DNA of 64,000 nt, taken from the NCBI GenBank assembly GCA_029962745.1, contig CM057166.1:1486574-1550573 (forward strand), in the 5' to 3' direction. The notes beneath the pieces are model-generated. The model saw only the letters and a program-made list of their open reading frames with translations. It was not told where the DNA came from and made no database searches. This DNA comes from Echinometra lucunter. Lineage: Eukaryota > Echinodermata > Echinoidea > Camarodonta > Echinometridae. Position 1 is the stretch's first letter, and every line of letters begins with the position of its first letter. Below are positions 35,201 through 47,420 of this stretch, piece after piece. A program made the position numbers and the translations under genes.

Positions 35201-37748
35201 GAAGAAATCAACTTCAATTGGAATACAATATGGGTCTCTTGTAAATCTTCATGGAATCATTAGTTTTCATGTATGAAGTGTTTGGAATATTATAGCATAT
35301 CATAGTAATTACAAAGTACAACCTGTAAATCATCATACCACTTATCGCTTTGCAAACAAAAAATGATTTAGGTATTCAATTCCTATCAATGCTAAAACAT
35401 TGCGAGAAGGAATTCATCTTAATTCTAAAGGGATATAATTTTATTCTTTTAAATACAAAAAATGACTTCTAATACTGTACCTTATCCAGATTCCAGACTT
35501 TGATGACGGGGTTGATGCCAGCTTCATCTTGCTATAAATGTAAAAGAAATGCACACAAAAACTAACATTATGGAAAATCTACATTATTACCATAATTTCA
35601 CAAATGTATAAAACAATGTCTGCTGCAATCCACAAAACATGTATTTCCCTATGTTTCATCAAAAATATATTAAAACTAACACTGTGGGACCCTGAAATTT
35701 AGTATACTGCAGATAACACCCAAAAATATCTTTGTATCAATCTATGCAGTTTCTTTAAGTGTAGCAATTACCAAAAGACATTTTGCTCCATACATCAATG
35801 ATTCAATGTCACTAGACTATACTCAAACATAAGCTTTGAATATTACTTCTCTAAAGAGATAGTGCAAGTTCAAATATATTATCAAATAACATAAAAGCAA
35901 TCAGTGAGGTAGACTACATGTAGTCAACACACAGCATGACTTAGGATGTTTATGCTGTTTTTATATTATCCTTAATTTTCTTTAAACTCCTTAACTATTA
36001 ACCCTTAAAATGCCGCATAAAATTGGGGATCTATTTCATACACATTGCTACTAGCTTTACCCATTTGTGTTTTTTCCAGGTGAGTGGTACACTCTAAACT
36101 CTTAAACCTCTTCTTTAATACACTATGGAGCACATCTCCTCCTTCCCACATTTCCCAACTATGTCTTCTCATCTCTGCTTTTAATCACCCTGCCCTTCTT
36201 ACCCATTCTTCTCCCATCATTCCATCTCATCATTCTCCTTCTTCTTCTCTCTCTCTCCCTCTATCTCTCTCTCTCCTTTCTTCCTTTCTGATATGCCTCC
36301 TTGAATCTCTAGCACCTCCTCATCCCTCCACTCTCTACTCTTATCTCTGCCCCTCTCCATTCATTCCCATCTCTTTCTCTACCACATCCGTCTCTTCTTA
36401 CCCCTTCTCCTCCCATCATTCCATCTCGTCATTCTCCTTCTTCTTCTCTCTCTCTCCCTCTATCTCTCTCTCCTTTCTTCCTTTCTGATCTACCTCCTTG
36501 GATCTCTAACACCTCCTCATCCCTTCACTCTCTACTCTTATCTCTGCCCCTCTCCATTCATTCCCATCTCTTTCTCTACCACATCCGTCTCTTCTTACCC
36601 CTTCTCCTCCCATCATTCCATCTCGTCATTCTCCTTCTTCTTCTCTCTCTCTCTCTATATCTCTCTCCTTTCTTCCTTTCTGATCTACCTCCTTGGATCT
36701 CTAACACCTCCTCATCCCTTCATTCTCTACTCTTATCTCTGCCCCTCTCCATTCATTCCCATCTCTTTCTCTACCACATCCGTCTCTTCTTACCCCTTCT
36801 CCTCCCATCATTCCATCTCGTCATTCTCCTTCTTCTTCTCTCTCTCTCTCCCTCTATCTCTCTCTCCTTTCTTCCTTTCTGATCTACCTCCTTGGATCTC
36901 TAGCACCTCCTCATCCCTTCATTCTCTACTCTTATCTCGGCCCCTCTCCATTCATTCCCATCTCTTTCTCTACCACATCCGTCTCTCCTTCCCTCTCAAG
37001 GCTTGTTCAGATATGACGCAAAAGCCTCTGTGTTTTTTTATGTAGAAAGTGCATGGGATATGAGGCGACCAAAGAAAAAAAAAACTGCGGAGGCAAGAGG
37101 CATATTTTTCACTCCTCTCCTTCTGTCCAATTGTCTTGTCATGCTTCCTTTTCTCTTGTTTTATTGCGCTGTTTTATTTACTTTTCATCTTTGTTTGTCA
37201 CGTGTGTTTGTTTAAGATAGGTATCTAACAGAGTCTGTCAAAAGGGAACCTTATCTACAAGCATTTGCTTCTAAGGTTTCCTCCACATTTCTGTTACGCA
37301 GTAATCTCCCTCCATGCATCTATTATATTTTGTTATAATATGGAAAAGACTTGTATCATTGCAGATAATGTGGAAATAAAACCTAAATGAAGATGAAATG
37401 AATAAATGGAGTGGCTTGCTGCACCACATCTGAACACTAAAAAAAACCAAGCCTTATCCTCCTCCTCTCTGACCCTCCACTGTCTCTCTCATTTCTTCTG
37501 CTTTCTCTTACCCCTATAGTGAAGATGATGTTGTGCTGCTTGAGTTGGTGTATGTGAGTCACTCTCAGCTCGTAGGCCTTGAAACCTTCCAGCTCCAGGT
37601 TCCTGTCCAGGAACAACAGGTTGCCTTCTGAATCACCTAGCGTTACCTGACCACGCCCACTTGCACATGCTGTGATGTCAATTTCCTGTGCACAAAGAGA
37701 TTTAAGCAATAAATAATAATTATACTACTGGTAGTACTGGTACTACTA

Positions 37749-37802
<54 letters not shown>

Positions 37803-39632
37803 AACGCTTCCCGCACAACAATCACAGTGCACACTTGTCACGTAAACAGAGCTCCCTCACTGGTTTTACTCTTGTGCATACCTGTGTGACATTATATCCC
37901 GTAACCCAGCATCAAATGTATTTTTGCCTTTCATGTGCTGAATATTCAGTTTGAGGTGGAAAGAACTGTGTAACATCTTTGTTTTGATTCTAAGATTGCT
38001 GCTGAGCAACTACTTTAAAAGCAAAAACATCTGACGAAATGCATGACTGTCTACTAAATTGTTACGAATCCTTAGATTTAGAGAAAAACATGCAACTACA
38101 AATAAAAATTTGAATTATTAACAAGTACCAATTATCAATCTTTACATCATTTTTTAAAAATCAATCATATAAGATCAACTTGAACAAATCCTTGCATATG
38201 ACATTAAGACTTTTGAAATTCATTACTTTATAATAAAATCTTACCTTTAGCTTTGCAAAGATCTCAGTGCTGTCAGGATACTTCACAATCTCCTTGTCAA
38301 AGAAGTTGAATCTTCTCCACTGACAAAAACAAAACAAAAAATCAAAAAATTAAATCCATTCAAAAAGAAATCACACAGATGATTAGAAAAAAGGGAGAAG
38401 TCTAATCTACAAATGTAGGAGACATTATTTACTTAATACCTAGATTTTAGGTCTTTAAGCAATACATACAACATTGATTTTTACTACATGTCAGAAGATC
38501 AATTAAATTTTTATAAAGGCATTAATTTGTAGAACCTTTTCAAAGCAATTGGTAAATATAGCTTAATTATCCTAAAGATAATCATAAGTCAAATTCTTAC
38601 TATCTTTGGAATATAGCAACTCCTTTTTCCTATATTTCTTTTCCCTTTTTTTCTGCATTACTGTTTCTTTCCTATTTCCCCCTTTTCCCTCATTTTACTT
38701 ACTTCCATTTTTTTTTTTTTTGAATTGCAGTACTGAATTAAAGATACACCAAAGCAGGAAATAGAATTATTTCATGAAATAGAATTCCAAAAGGAAAATA
38801 CTGAAATAGGTTTGCAAGCTATCTTAAATTCATAATTATGAATTTAAGAAAAGAAAAACATGAAGAAAAGAAAAAGAAGCTAACAAAGAAGTTAAGTAGA
38901 CTAGATAGTAGAAAGAAGAGAACAGAGAGTTAACTTTACAAAAATATTTTCAAATCAGAAAAAATAATAAAGCAAACCAGAGAAGAAAAAAAAAAACAAA
39001 TGTAACAATAAAAGGATGAACAAGAGAAGACAGACATTCAAACAAATAAGAAAACATTTTTTTAAAAGCATGAAGCGAAAAAAAAAATCATTAAAAAAAT
39101 TGACAGAAAATGAGATTAAAAAGTCTAATAATGAGTGTGTTTTATTGTAATCTACACAGTTATGCCTCAAGATTATCAATTTTTGTTGTTGTTATCAATT
39201 AAATTGAAAAAAAAAATGTGATAATCGTGAGGTACGAGTCGATCCCCTTTTACACGACAATATACTGTAATAATAATATGAATAAATTCTTGGAATCACA
39301 GCTGCAAGTCTAGATATGGAAATTCCATGACTACCACATGTCTCTATAACTATTACTATGCCTATGATTAATAAATTTTGCCCCGTGATATTCCTGTCTT
39401 TAAATTATTGCCACGTCTTTAGAAGTACAAAGTCAAATCAATGCAGAACACACAATGACAACCAACCTACACGATTTAATACGAATGGGGCTGAAGTAGG
39501 CTAATCTACTAAAAAATTGAACATAATATTTCATATTGATAAAGACCCATTTTTATTGTAAATAGTATGAAATAACTCTACAATATAATTGAATTATAAT
39601 ATCTTAATCGAAATTACCTGTAGGAAAGCCAT
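29227..39632 (-). CDS. VPS11: VPS11 exons 1-10 (copy B, on contig 2)
   Basis: This is a second copy of the same gene with the same exon structure and lengths as the copy at 346-21854: 39618-39632, 38245-38319, 37512-37685, 35481-35531, 34892-35061, 33082-33229, 32388-32477, 30613-30749, 29669-29730, 29227-29306. The total is 1002 nt (334 codons), all in phase with intact splice sites. Coding differences from copy A that I noticed (exons 1, 4, 6, 9, 10) are synonymous, and exon 3 looks identical, so this is not a decayed pseudogene. The copy stops before exon 11 because contig 2 begins at 28361, in intron 10. Flanking introns align to copy A along their length, apart from element insertions. 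The most likely explanation is an alternative haplotype retained in the scaffold; a recent tandem duplication cannot be excluded from sequence alone. Confidence 0.93.
29815..30142 (+). mobile_element. AAGGCTTG-type MITE (contig 2 counterpart)
   Basis: Same location as the element at 11760-12031 but longer in the poly-A interior. It ends in GAATGAGCCTTT, which is closer to the family terminus than the contig 1 copy. Confidence 0.65.
30901..31618. mobile_element. piggyBac-type non-autonomous element (contig 2)
   Basis: Contig 2 counterpart of 12924-13666, with TTAA at 30897-30900 and 31619-31622. It is slightly shorter (small internal deletions). Presence in both copies means it is older than their divergence. 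Confidence 0.75.
31770..32236. mobile_element. ~467-bp insertion, contig 2 only, with an internal palindrome
   Basis: Flanked by TTTAAA on both sides (31764-31769, 32237-32242), where contig 1 has a single TTTTAAAATGC (about 13810-13820). Ends match weakly as inverted repeats (AGGGGGCACCCAATG versus AGTGATTACACAATG, 10 of 15). Near the middle a GGTACCCACTTTGACGTCA arm (about 31940) is followed by its reverse complement, and a third partial copy occurs at about 32065. Non-coding; superfamily uncertain. Confidence 0.7.
36203..36997. repeat. Polypyrimidine minisatellite (contig 2)
   Basis: Same array as 17796-18594, again about four units, with small differences in the TC runs. Confidence 0.92.
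36998..37455 (+). mobile_element. AAGGCTTG-type MITE, divergent (VPS11 intron 3, contig 2)
   Basis: Contig 2 counterpart of 18595-19051, with the same ends and nearly the same interior. Confidence 0.6.
37743..37802. repeat. (CTA)n microsatellite (contig 2)
   Basis: Counterpart of 19338-19390, slightly longer. Confidence 0.95.
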
Positions 39633-40267
39633 TTCCGCCCAAAAGTGGTCAATCCGGAGCCCGTGATCGAGAAAATCAGTCCCTCCCACAAACTTTGACC
39701 TTTGACCTCTCCTTGGATATTCGCGTTGCCAGTAACGCTTTTCGGGCGGAGAATAGCATTTTTCTGCTATACTTTGTTGGAATTCTCTCCAAAGATGACG
39801 TCGATTTCAAGTATGGCCAGATTCAAAAGTCCAACCAGGTCTTCGAGAGGTATGAAATTTAGCAAAGTAGTAATTTAGACTTCTAACTGTTAGTGATAAT
39901 CTTTTTTTGTGACAACTGACATGACTGACACTAGGGCCTAGTGACAGTAGATTAGTTTGTATGCACGCATGATGTTTGGTCGACTTTCACCAAAGTCAGT
40001 CAGTTTGCATATGACATGTATGATGGGTTTAGTTTTCCACTTTATCTACAGTGCTTCATCATCACAGTCTTGATAATGCTCATTAGATACCAAGGCCATA
40101 TCGTGGTTTAGGAAAGCACTCGTTCATTTGACGCACACACTTGTGTACAAAGACACGAAAGAGAATGGAGGTGGAAATAGGAAACCGATGCGTGTGACTG
40201 AATAAAGCGCTGCTGTACAACTACAAAGTGAATGGTGGTTTCCTATTTTATGATAATGCCGATACCA

Positions 40268-40330
40268 AGATGTGGCAGGTTTCAGGTCTCGATGAACAAC
40301 ACCAGCATCATGAAGAAACTTAAAACTAGG
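40268..40330 (-). pseudogene. Protein-kinase catalytic-loop fragment (HRDLKP)
   Basis: Minus strand FKFLHDAGVVHRDLKPATS, a clear catalytic loop with Asp and Lys, surrounded by non-coding sequence. It lies about 4.5 kb downstream, on the same strand, of the kinase N-lobe remnant, so it may be a later exon of the same dead gene. No DFG segment was found before VPS11. Confidence 0.6.
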
Positions 40331-42475
40331 TATGTACATCGATGAGAGAGGGCGCAATTTTTTAGTCAGTTCATTTTTCTACACAGCGCATCAGGTTACG
40401 GGTTTAGGTCGGCAAAATGAAGGGTCAAATTACAGGGTATTTCTGAACTACACGCGAACAGTGCATAAGTCTTTCACAACTGTGTCAACAGAGAAATAAA
40501 TTTGCCGGAGTGTGATGCATGAAATATAATGAAAATATATGCTAACTTTTGTTTTATTCCATTTCAAACATGGACAATTGAAATTTCAGCTCACATTTTT
40601 TCACTTACTTTTTCACCAAACTAATATTTCACACCCCAAACCATCGGTAACTCTATAGAATCATCAACTAACCTGCACTTGAAGTGTTTTCAATGTCTTA
40701 CACAATCATTTTTTCTATTCTCAACGATGCACACATATGAAATTCAAGACTCAAAATGAAGCTTGCAAATCCAGAATTGGGCAAGATTTGGTTTCTCTGC
40801 GATACTCCTTTGTGTTCTATGCTAATTTTAAAAAGTGATCAAAAGGTCCCTATTGTGCGAACCCGCGGGTGCTTCAATGCTGTGTGATAGCATGTTCATT
40901 CATGATCATATTGCCAAATGTCATGCAAAACACGTGTTTTCAAGAATGTCTGCATCATTCATCGATTGCGTCCTGCTAGTCTTATTTCAAGTCCCAAGGC
41001 TACTTTGCCGTCGTCTGGGTGTGTGGGCTTTGATTTTGCAGGGTCAATCCCTGCCTGTGCCCACACTCATGGATCACTAAAGGAAATTTATCTTGACTAA
41101 TACATGTTAAATGTTTACATGTGGAGGGGGCAGGGCGATGAGTTCTTGCCCTGTCGAAGGTTTAAAATAAAAAGTGTTCTGAAAATGTGATGATCGTTTT
41201 TATTTCAATTTTCAATAACTATTTTCGTCAACATAAACGTAGCTAATCATGTGCGTGTCAAATTTCACCCCACCTTCCCAACTGAAACGTTGACAATTCA
41301 CAGTACACACCTGCTAAATGTACATGCGGAGAAAAGTATGGGCGGGAGGGGCAGAGTTGTTCACAACTCAGAATCACAAGACTCCCGATTGGTCAAGAGA
41401 AATTGTTGGGTTTCTAAAGGCGTGACTGTTGGGGGATTAACCAATGAGATGCCTTCCCTATTAAATTCCTTCTCTTCATTGGTCTGATAGTCCAGCCAGT
41501 AGTTGCAGAACATTAGCAAGAAAGACTAGTGTGTGAAAATGACAACTTCAAAGCAGACCGATGTGGTCGTAAATCATTCTGGGTCAAGAGTTTCAAAACA
41601 ACAGACTCCTCGGTGCCAAAACATGTCTGGCTTATTTCGTTGTTTCCAAACATAAATCAAACAGTCTATGGGAGGTCAGTAACATCACGATACTTTTCTC
41701 ACAGTGATATTACAGGGTAACATGAATCCTGACGAGAAAGAGAGTAAGTATACATGTATGATAGAGAGGTCGAGAGAGAGAGAGGTCGAGAAGGCTTGGG
41801 AGAGAGAGAGAGGTCGAGAGGGGGTGTGGGGGGGGGGGATTGAGAGAAGAGAAAGGAGAAAAAGTAAGGTTCATATAGAGTGGAGGGGTGCGGAGTTGTA
41901 TGTCATGGACACAATTCAAATGTATGTTGACAAAGTGAAATTGAGGCAGGCAATGAGTACGAGTTCTTAGATGAAGAAGATATGAAAGCACAATGAGAAA
42001 TTCACAATTTCAAATCATTGAATGGTCAGCTCCACATCAACATTTTTTGTTTAATCATATATCATATGATCATATCGTACGTTGTATATCATATCATAAC
42101 ATACCAGAATTTGTGTTTACAAGACACGCACACACGCCCACACACACTCATCATCTCTCTCCCGGGGCCCTTTCCTTCTTCATCTTCTCCAAATCTAAGA
42201 AGGTCGGCTGCTAAATATGAATCGCGTTATGAATGACCAAATTCCGACCCAGATAAAACGAGCATGGAATGGATGGTTTGCAGCTGATTTCATCTTATGT
42301 GGGAAGTGCTAGAAAGGGGCTAGAACACACATTTTCACACACAGGTTTGGGGTTTTCACACACAGCTAGCTAGCGCTAGCGATATAGGGTGTTTATGTTT
42401 ACATAGTGTCCACATGTCGACGTCGGGAGCGACCGTGAGTTGATTCTTCCCAGTTTTTTTTTCCATATTATGGCC

Positions 42476-42858
42476 GGCAAACCCGGAGACGTAGAATAGG
42501 GGACGGGAACGCGCGCGCATGCCATTTGTACTACTGTGCAGAGATCGGCAGTAACAGCCGAAAGTCAGGGTATGTGACAAGTCCATAATCAAGTTCAAAA
42601 TGACTAAAATATGTTTTAATCAGGTAATTATGTTCTAATCCATTACATTGTCCTCTCGGCTTTCAAATGTGTGATTATGTGGTAAAAATTATTTTGATTT
42701 TTGCCAGAAATGTTCTCAAACTCACAAATGTTTCATCCATGAAATCTTGTGCAGATTATCCCCCGCGCTCGCCGCCGACTCCGCCGCTGCCCGGCTGCAT
42801 TTGTTTGCACACAAATAAATATGTGCGTGCGTCCGGTCCCCTATTCTCCGGGTTTGCC
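42476..42858. mobile_element. 383-bp TIR element (GGCAAACCC type), copy 1
   Basis: Begins GGCAAACCCGGAGA...ATAGGGGACGGGAACGCGCG and ends GTCCGGTCCCCTATTCTCCG followed by GGTTTGCC, giving terminal inverted repeats of roughly 35 bp. Flanking octamers TTATGGCC and TTTTGGCC differ by one base, which would suit a hAT-type 8-bp duplication. Non-coding. Confidence 0.8.
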
Positions 42859-43234
42859 TTTTGGCCAAGGTCCAGGACAGACTTAAAAGCCAGTGTTATT
42901 TCATTCGAATTCTCATATTTGGAGAGTGTTTTGGTGTACTCATTTGGTGATCTGCGTTTACAGAAAAGTAAGTGACTGCAACCCCACGGCAATACATGTG
43001 TGATGTGTTTCTCCATGCACTGGAATACAATTGTGCATTGTAGCGAGACTAGGCAATTTTAATTAATTCGAAGCACAACAATGGCCACCAAGGACGCGTA
43101 CGGAGCCGCATGAATTAATTATAACTAGGAAGTGATTTTTCGTCTATGGCAAAACAGCTGAATTTATTCGACATTTATCCTGAATTTTAACACATTTACT
43201 GGCAGTTTTTTTCTATTCCAAAGCCAAATATTTC

Positions 43235-43507
43235 TTAATGCACATCTTTTCTATCATTTGGACAGAGTATCATATTTTTTATTTGAACTTTCATTTTTGC
43301 TTGAGCATAGCTATTAAAACCTTTCGCTATTTGATCTGCGATTATTGGTATGAGGTGTTGATAGCCAGGCAGTTCATAAGTCAAAACTTCTTTCAAAGTT
43401 TCAGTAACTTCTTCAGGCAGTTGACTGTTCTCTGCCAAAAGGTTTGAAGGAGAAACTAATACATTCCAACATAAGTGCTTGGGATGGGGTGACAAGAACA
43501 GGCCCAA
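43235..43507 (-). CDS. Unassigned open frame between the kinase fragments
   Basis: A 90-codon minus-strand frame with a protein-like composition (LPEEVTETLKEVLTYELPGY then LIPIIADQIAKGFNSYAQAK). It lies between the two kinase fragments on the same strand. I do not recognise it; it could be part of the same kinase gene or of a transposon. Confidence 0.3.
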   Translation of the reverse strand: MGLFLSPHPKHLCWNVLVSPSNLLAENSQLPEEVTETLKEVLTYELPGYQHLIPIIADQIAKGFNSYAQAKMKVQIKNMILCPNDRKDVH

Positions 43508-44771
43508 AAAGCATACTACTTGTTCATGCTTCTGTTGGGGGCTGTTTCACCACCACCATTTAACATAAGGTGATCGACCAGAGTGACGCCAAGAAGAATA
43601 TTGGAGACAGAAAATGCAGTTGAGTTGGGTTGTTTATTTGGAGCAAAAGAAACGGAAACAGAAACCCCTGCATTGTACAGAAGATAAATCAAAAAGCTTT
43701 CATGAGTACATGATCATGACATGAAATTATACATCATTGAATCAAAACTGCTCAGGATTCTGTGCAAAAAGTGCAGTTTCAGATTCAGTATCAAATATTA
43801 ATTTTCAATTTCTTAAAATAAAAAAGTGAAAATACATAGAATTCCAACAACATCTTTAAATCCAAGCCTTATATTCCTAGGAAGGAGAAAGTACATGCAT
43901 GGCATCAAATATTCCAATTATTTGTGGTAGCATAAATCATCAAAACTCAACTCACCCTAGACTACTGTCAACCAGGGGATAATTAAAACAGTTCTGCAGC
44001 CCGTTCAACACACCTCAGCCTCAGTGGCTCTAGTAGACAAAAACTATCTACTATGAATTTCAACAATATTTGTTAAAAAATCCACATTATAAATCAGTTG
44101 GGTCTGATGCTTAAGACTACGCTACACATCACTCCAAAAAGGTAAACAAAATTACACGCTTACGTACGTTTCATCGTAAGGTGAATAAAACATCTCATTA
44201 CAAAGTGATTGAATATCACCTGCATGTTTAATAAAATGTACTATACAATTCAGTTTTATTGTATAACTGTTAATCTGAAGTATGTATTTCTTGCTTCAAA
44301 AGTTATGCAGTGTGAATTATAATTAGTGGCACACTCAAAATGTAAAACAGTGTGTATCTTGACACTACACATTCAAGTTACATGTAAGCTATAAAACAAA
44401 ACTTTCATTCTTAAGATAACTTTTATATATCATTATCATTCCTATATAATTTATCTGATAGCAAAGAAAAATCTATATTAATTTACATACCTAGTATATA
44501 ACTGTAAACAGGCCAATCTGTCATGCAACTCAGGGACCTGACACGACGGCTGCGATGAGTGTAAGGCGCTATGTCGCTTATGTAAAATTGCCCAGCAGGG
44601 CCTTGCCTGATATACCTCCTTATCCTGGAAGGACTACTTTTGTACGTAAGAGTAAATATCTTTCTAGATTAATTTTATTAATCAATTGTATAGTAAAAAA
44701 AAAACAATGTGATATGCATGAGAAAATATTACAATTTCATGAATTTATACCTTTTACATAATACATGAACA

Positions 44772-45199
44772 TTATAGAGAACTACTTTGTCCTTGAGGTA
44801 TGTACACACCACTCACATGACCATGAAAAGTAATTAGGTTTTGCATTCTACGACATAAATTGACCACATCCCAAATTCTGTAGGGTGGTGTAAAAGGAAA
44901 AAAATCACTTTGAAAAGTTAAAAACATTTTTTGGTCACTACACTTCATTTGATTCAGCAATTTTGCTTCTTTGACAAGCATCTTCTCGCTCCCATCCTCT
45001 ACTCATCAAAGTAGAGCTCTTTGAGAACCACACGATTAGTGGATGATTTGTATCTTCCAACATAAACAGTAGAGAAGGCTCCTCTGCCAATTACTTCTTT
45101 GTGCATGATGTCCTTATGTTCAAATCTGGGTATTTCATGATTTTCATCGCAAGCCTCTGCAACTGAGCCAGTCCTGTGATGTAGTGGCAGGAATGACAT
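44772..45199 (-). pseudogene. Protein-kinase N-lobe remnant
   Basis: The minus-strand frame from the ATG at 45199 reads HKEVIGRGAFSTVYVGRY followed by RVVLKELYFDE: a glycine-rich loop (G-x-G-x-F-x-x-V) and a lysine in the position of the ATP-binding VAIK lysine. The frame then meets a stop. The continuation EKMLVKEAKLLNQMK, which fits the alpha-C helix with its glutamate, is in another frame a few bases on. This small indel breaks the domain. Beyond about 44900 the similarity fades. Confidence 0.65.
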
Positions 45200-46047
45200 A
45201 CTTATCTACAAAAAATCTGTTTTATTGTGGAAGGTGGTGTGCTTGAAGTTCAAGCATGGATGAGGTAGAGAGTGCCAATGTTGAATGGATGAGGTTCTTT
45301 GAAGTTTTTGTGTACTTGTCTGTCTCGTTGACCCTTCTTGATTCTTGGGCTTTGTTCTGTAGGAAGTGAAAGTTAGAGATGAGATTATTGGAGAATATTA
45401 AATCTTATTTTGCTCCCTTTTAACAATCACTAACAAACCCCCAAAAAGAAATCCTGGCTGTGCTTGTGACCACAGATACATGTACACAAAATGTGATGAT
45501 TTCTCTGCACAAAACTTCAGTCTTTAGTAGATTAGTGTAAAATCCTTACAAGAAGCTCAAAAAAGAACTATTTCATGATTTTCATTCATATTTATCGTTT
45601 TCTACAGGCAGTGTCTACAGCCACACACGTGTCTAGACTTCAGAAAGAATCCATAATAGACTATAAAAAAAATCTGCCAATAATTTTTTGTCAGTATTTT
45701 CACAGTCCCTTCCTCATTTTCAAAGAAAACAAACGTAAGGTCATCTTAGGTTTGTTTCTCTGTCCATTGGTGCTATTTGAGTCTAGGAATCTCTTCTAAA
45801 TGCCCTATGCGCGAAATATGGATACCCACAAAGTTTAGACACACCACCGAATACAAGTCGATGGTATTTCAGTCATTATTTTCGTTCATTGATTATTGTA
45901 ACACTTGTAACCATGTCCAAAGTAATATAGCTCCTGTAATCCTATCATAACTCTCATGCTGTGTTCCATTTTGAAAGAGAAAGTGCTTTGGAATTAATGA
46001 TAAACATATGTTTTCATTTTTTTCTTTCCTATTTTTATAAACAATAG

Positions 46048-47144
46048 GACCTAGTTTTTCTGGAACAGGTACAGGTGGTTCTACTCTACGACGCAGTGGC
46101 AGCATGGGGAGTCTGACAAAAAGGTCATCAGCCAACATTGCTGCCAATTTTGGAACTGGCTCAGGAACAATGTATGCTATCTTAATTTTTTTTCTTTTTC
46201 AATTCTTAGAACATTTTATGTTAATTCCATTTCATTTGCTTATGAAATTCGCTGATCAGTGTAATAATTTTTTTTCTTCATTCTTTTCCACCAAGACATG
46301 AATTATGGACATCAAAATAACCAGTTCATCATTAACCTGTCTAAATGAACATTCCATTAAATGTACAATTCCCATAATTTGATTATTAAAAAAAAATGGA
46401 ATTCTTCAAAAACAAAACTTGCAAGAGTTTGTTTTCATAAAGAAGAAATTAATACTGAAAAGATTTTGTCTCACTTTTGTCATTTCTTGTTTGTCTGTAT
46501 CATTCCTCTCCTCCCCTGAATCTACAAAATACATGTATATCTTTCTAATGATTGTAATTGCTTCAAACCCTTCAGCTTGATTGTTTGTGCCAGTAGTTTT
46601 AACTGTTTATGTAATTCAATTTATTTCTAATGAGATTGAAAAACGAATACATTAGATCTCACAGAAAGGCAAAAGATGAGCAAATATCAAATGTTGAAGT
46701 ACATGGAAAATCTATTGCTTGTATTGAATGCATTTATACTCTATAACTATTGCTTTCAAAATGTCCAGGAAATCTACCAAGGCAGTTGACTATGACAATC
46801 TTGAAGCAGAATACATCAAGAATCTTCAACAACAGATCTACTTTCTGGAGCTTGAAGCAAATTTTCTATATCCTTTGCATCATATACAAATCAGTTTATA
46901 TATTTTTGAGATAATTATTAGAATACTAGTTTGGATTTACTTATTTGATGTATTGTTAGTATCTGAGCCTACATACACCGTTCATCAACAAAAAGAATGA
47001 ATTACTTAATATGTTAATAACTGAGCAGATGTATTTCATTTGGGACCTTAACTGTTTCCTTTTACTCGAGACCAAGCCAAGAAAGCCACAGAGCTTCAGC
47101 CAAGGATGACTGAGGAAGCCAGTAAGATGCTCACTAGACTAAAG
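46048..47144 (+). CDS. Coiled-coil protein gene, first exons (copy B)
   Basis: This is the contig 2 copy of the coiled-coil gene at 23748-27860. Exons are 46048-46171, 46769-46867 and 47066-47144, with the same lengths (124, 99 and 79 nt) and phases as copy A. The AT-AC intron is conserved (46868-47065). The contig breaks at 47420, before the next exon. The DNA upstream of about 45690 does not match copy A, so the putative first coding exon seen at 23325-23355 has no counterpart here. If that exon is real, this copy either uses another start or is 5'-truncated. Confidence 0.8.
46868..47065 (+). other. U12-type AT-AC intron (copy B)
   Basis: This is the same minor-class intron in the contig 2 copy: donor ATATCCTTT at 46868, branch motif CCTTAAC at 47046-47052, and 3' AC at 47064-47065. 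The intron body differs from copy A by substitutions and small indels, but all three U12 signals are unchanged. Confidence 0.92.
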
Positions 47145-47184
47145 GTATTTGAAGGTTATTCACTACGTAGCCAACGTAATTATT

Positions 47185-47420
47185 AAGGCTTGTTCAAAGA
47201 TGCAGCAGCGAACCTCCATGGTTAGCCTCTGTGTGACGGTGCACATGAATGGATGGTATTTTGAGAAGGTTTTCAATTTTAAAGAAAAAAAAAAAACCAA
47301 AGGCAAAAATTGTAATTTATGCTGCCTTGCAGCAAAAAGGTGCAGACCAATCGAATTTTTATAAAGTCAGCACAAAGTAGGATGTCACAAGTATTGCCCG
47401 CAGAGCTTTGGGTTTTTTTT
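47185..47420 (+). mobile_element. AAGGCTTG-type MITE, cut by gap (contig 2)
   Basis: Contig 2 counterpart of 24902-25265. Contig 2 ends inside it, at a poly-T tract, which may be why assembly stopped here. Confidence 0.6.

Larger units (their letters stand above)
39955..45690. other. Contig 2-specific intergenic block between VPS11 and the coiled-coil gene
   Basis: About 5.7 kb that replaces about 1.25 kb of contig 1 (22130-23383). It contains kinase-like remnants on the minus strand, one copy of a 383-bp TIR element (42476-42858), a GA-rich tract (41760-41870) and otherwise AT-rich DNA in which I recognise nothing. Confidence 0.7.
28361..47420. repeat. Contig 2: second copy of the VPS11/coiled-coil locus (probable haplotig)
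   Basis: 28361-39950 aligns to 4830-22130 and 45692-47420 aligns to 23383-25150, in the same order and orientation. Differences are scattered substitutions and small indels plus discrete insertions: DIRS and the TTAA foldback only in contig 1; a 470-bp insert (31770-32236) and ~5.7 kb (39955-45690) only in contig 2. The copy both begins and ends at fixed-size gaps, and no sequence reads across a junction between the copies. Confidence 0.85.

Noticed and set aside
29227..39632. Interpreting copy B of VPS11 as a pseudogene
   Set aside because: All ten exons are in frame with intact splice sites, and the differences noticed are synonymous; only contig truncation removes the remaining exons.
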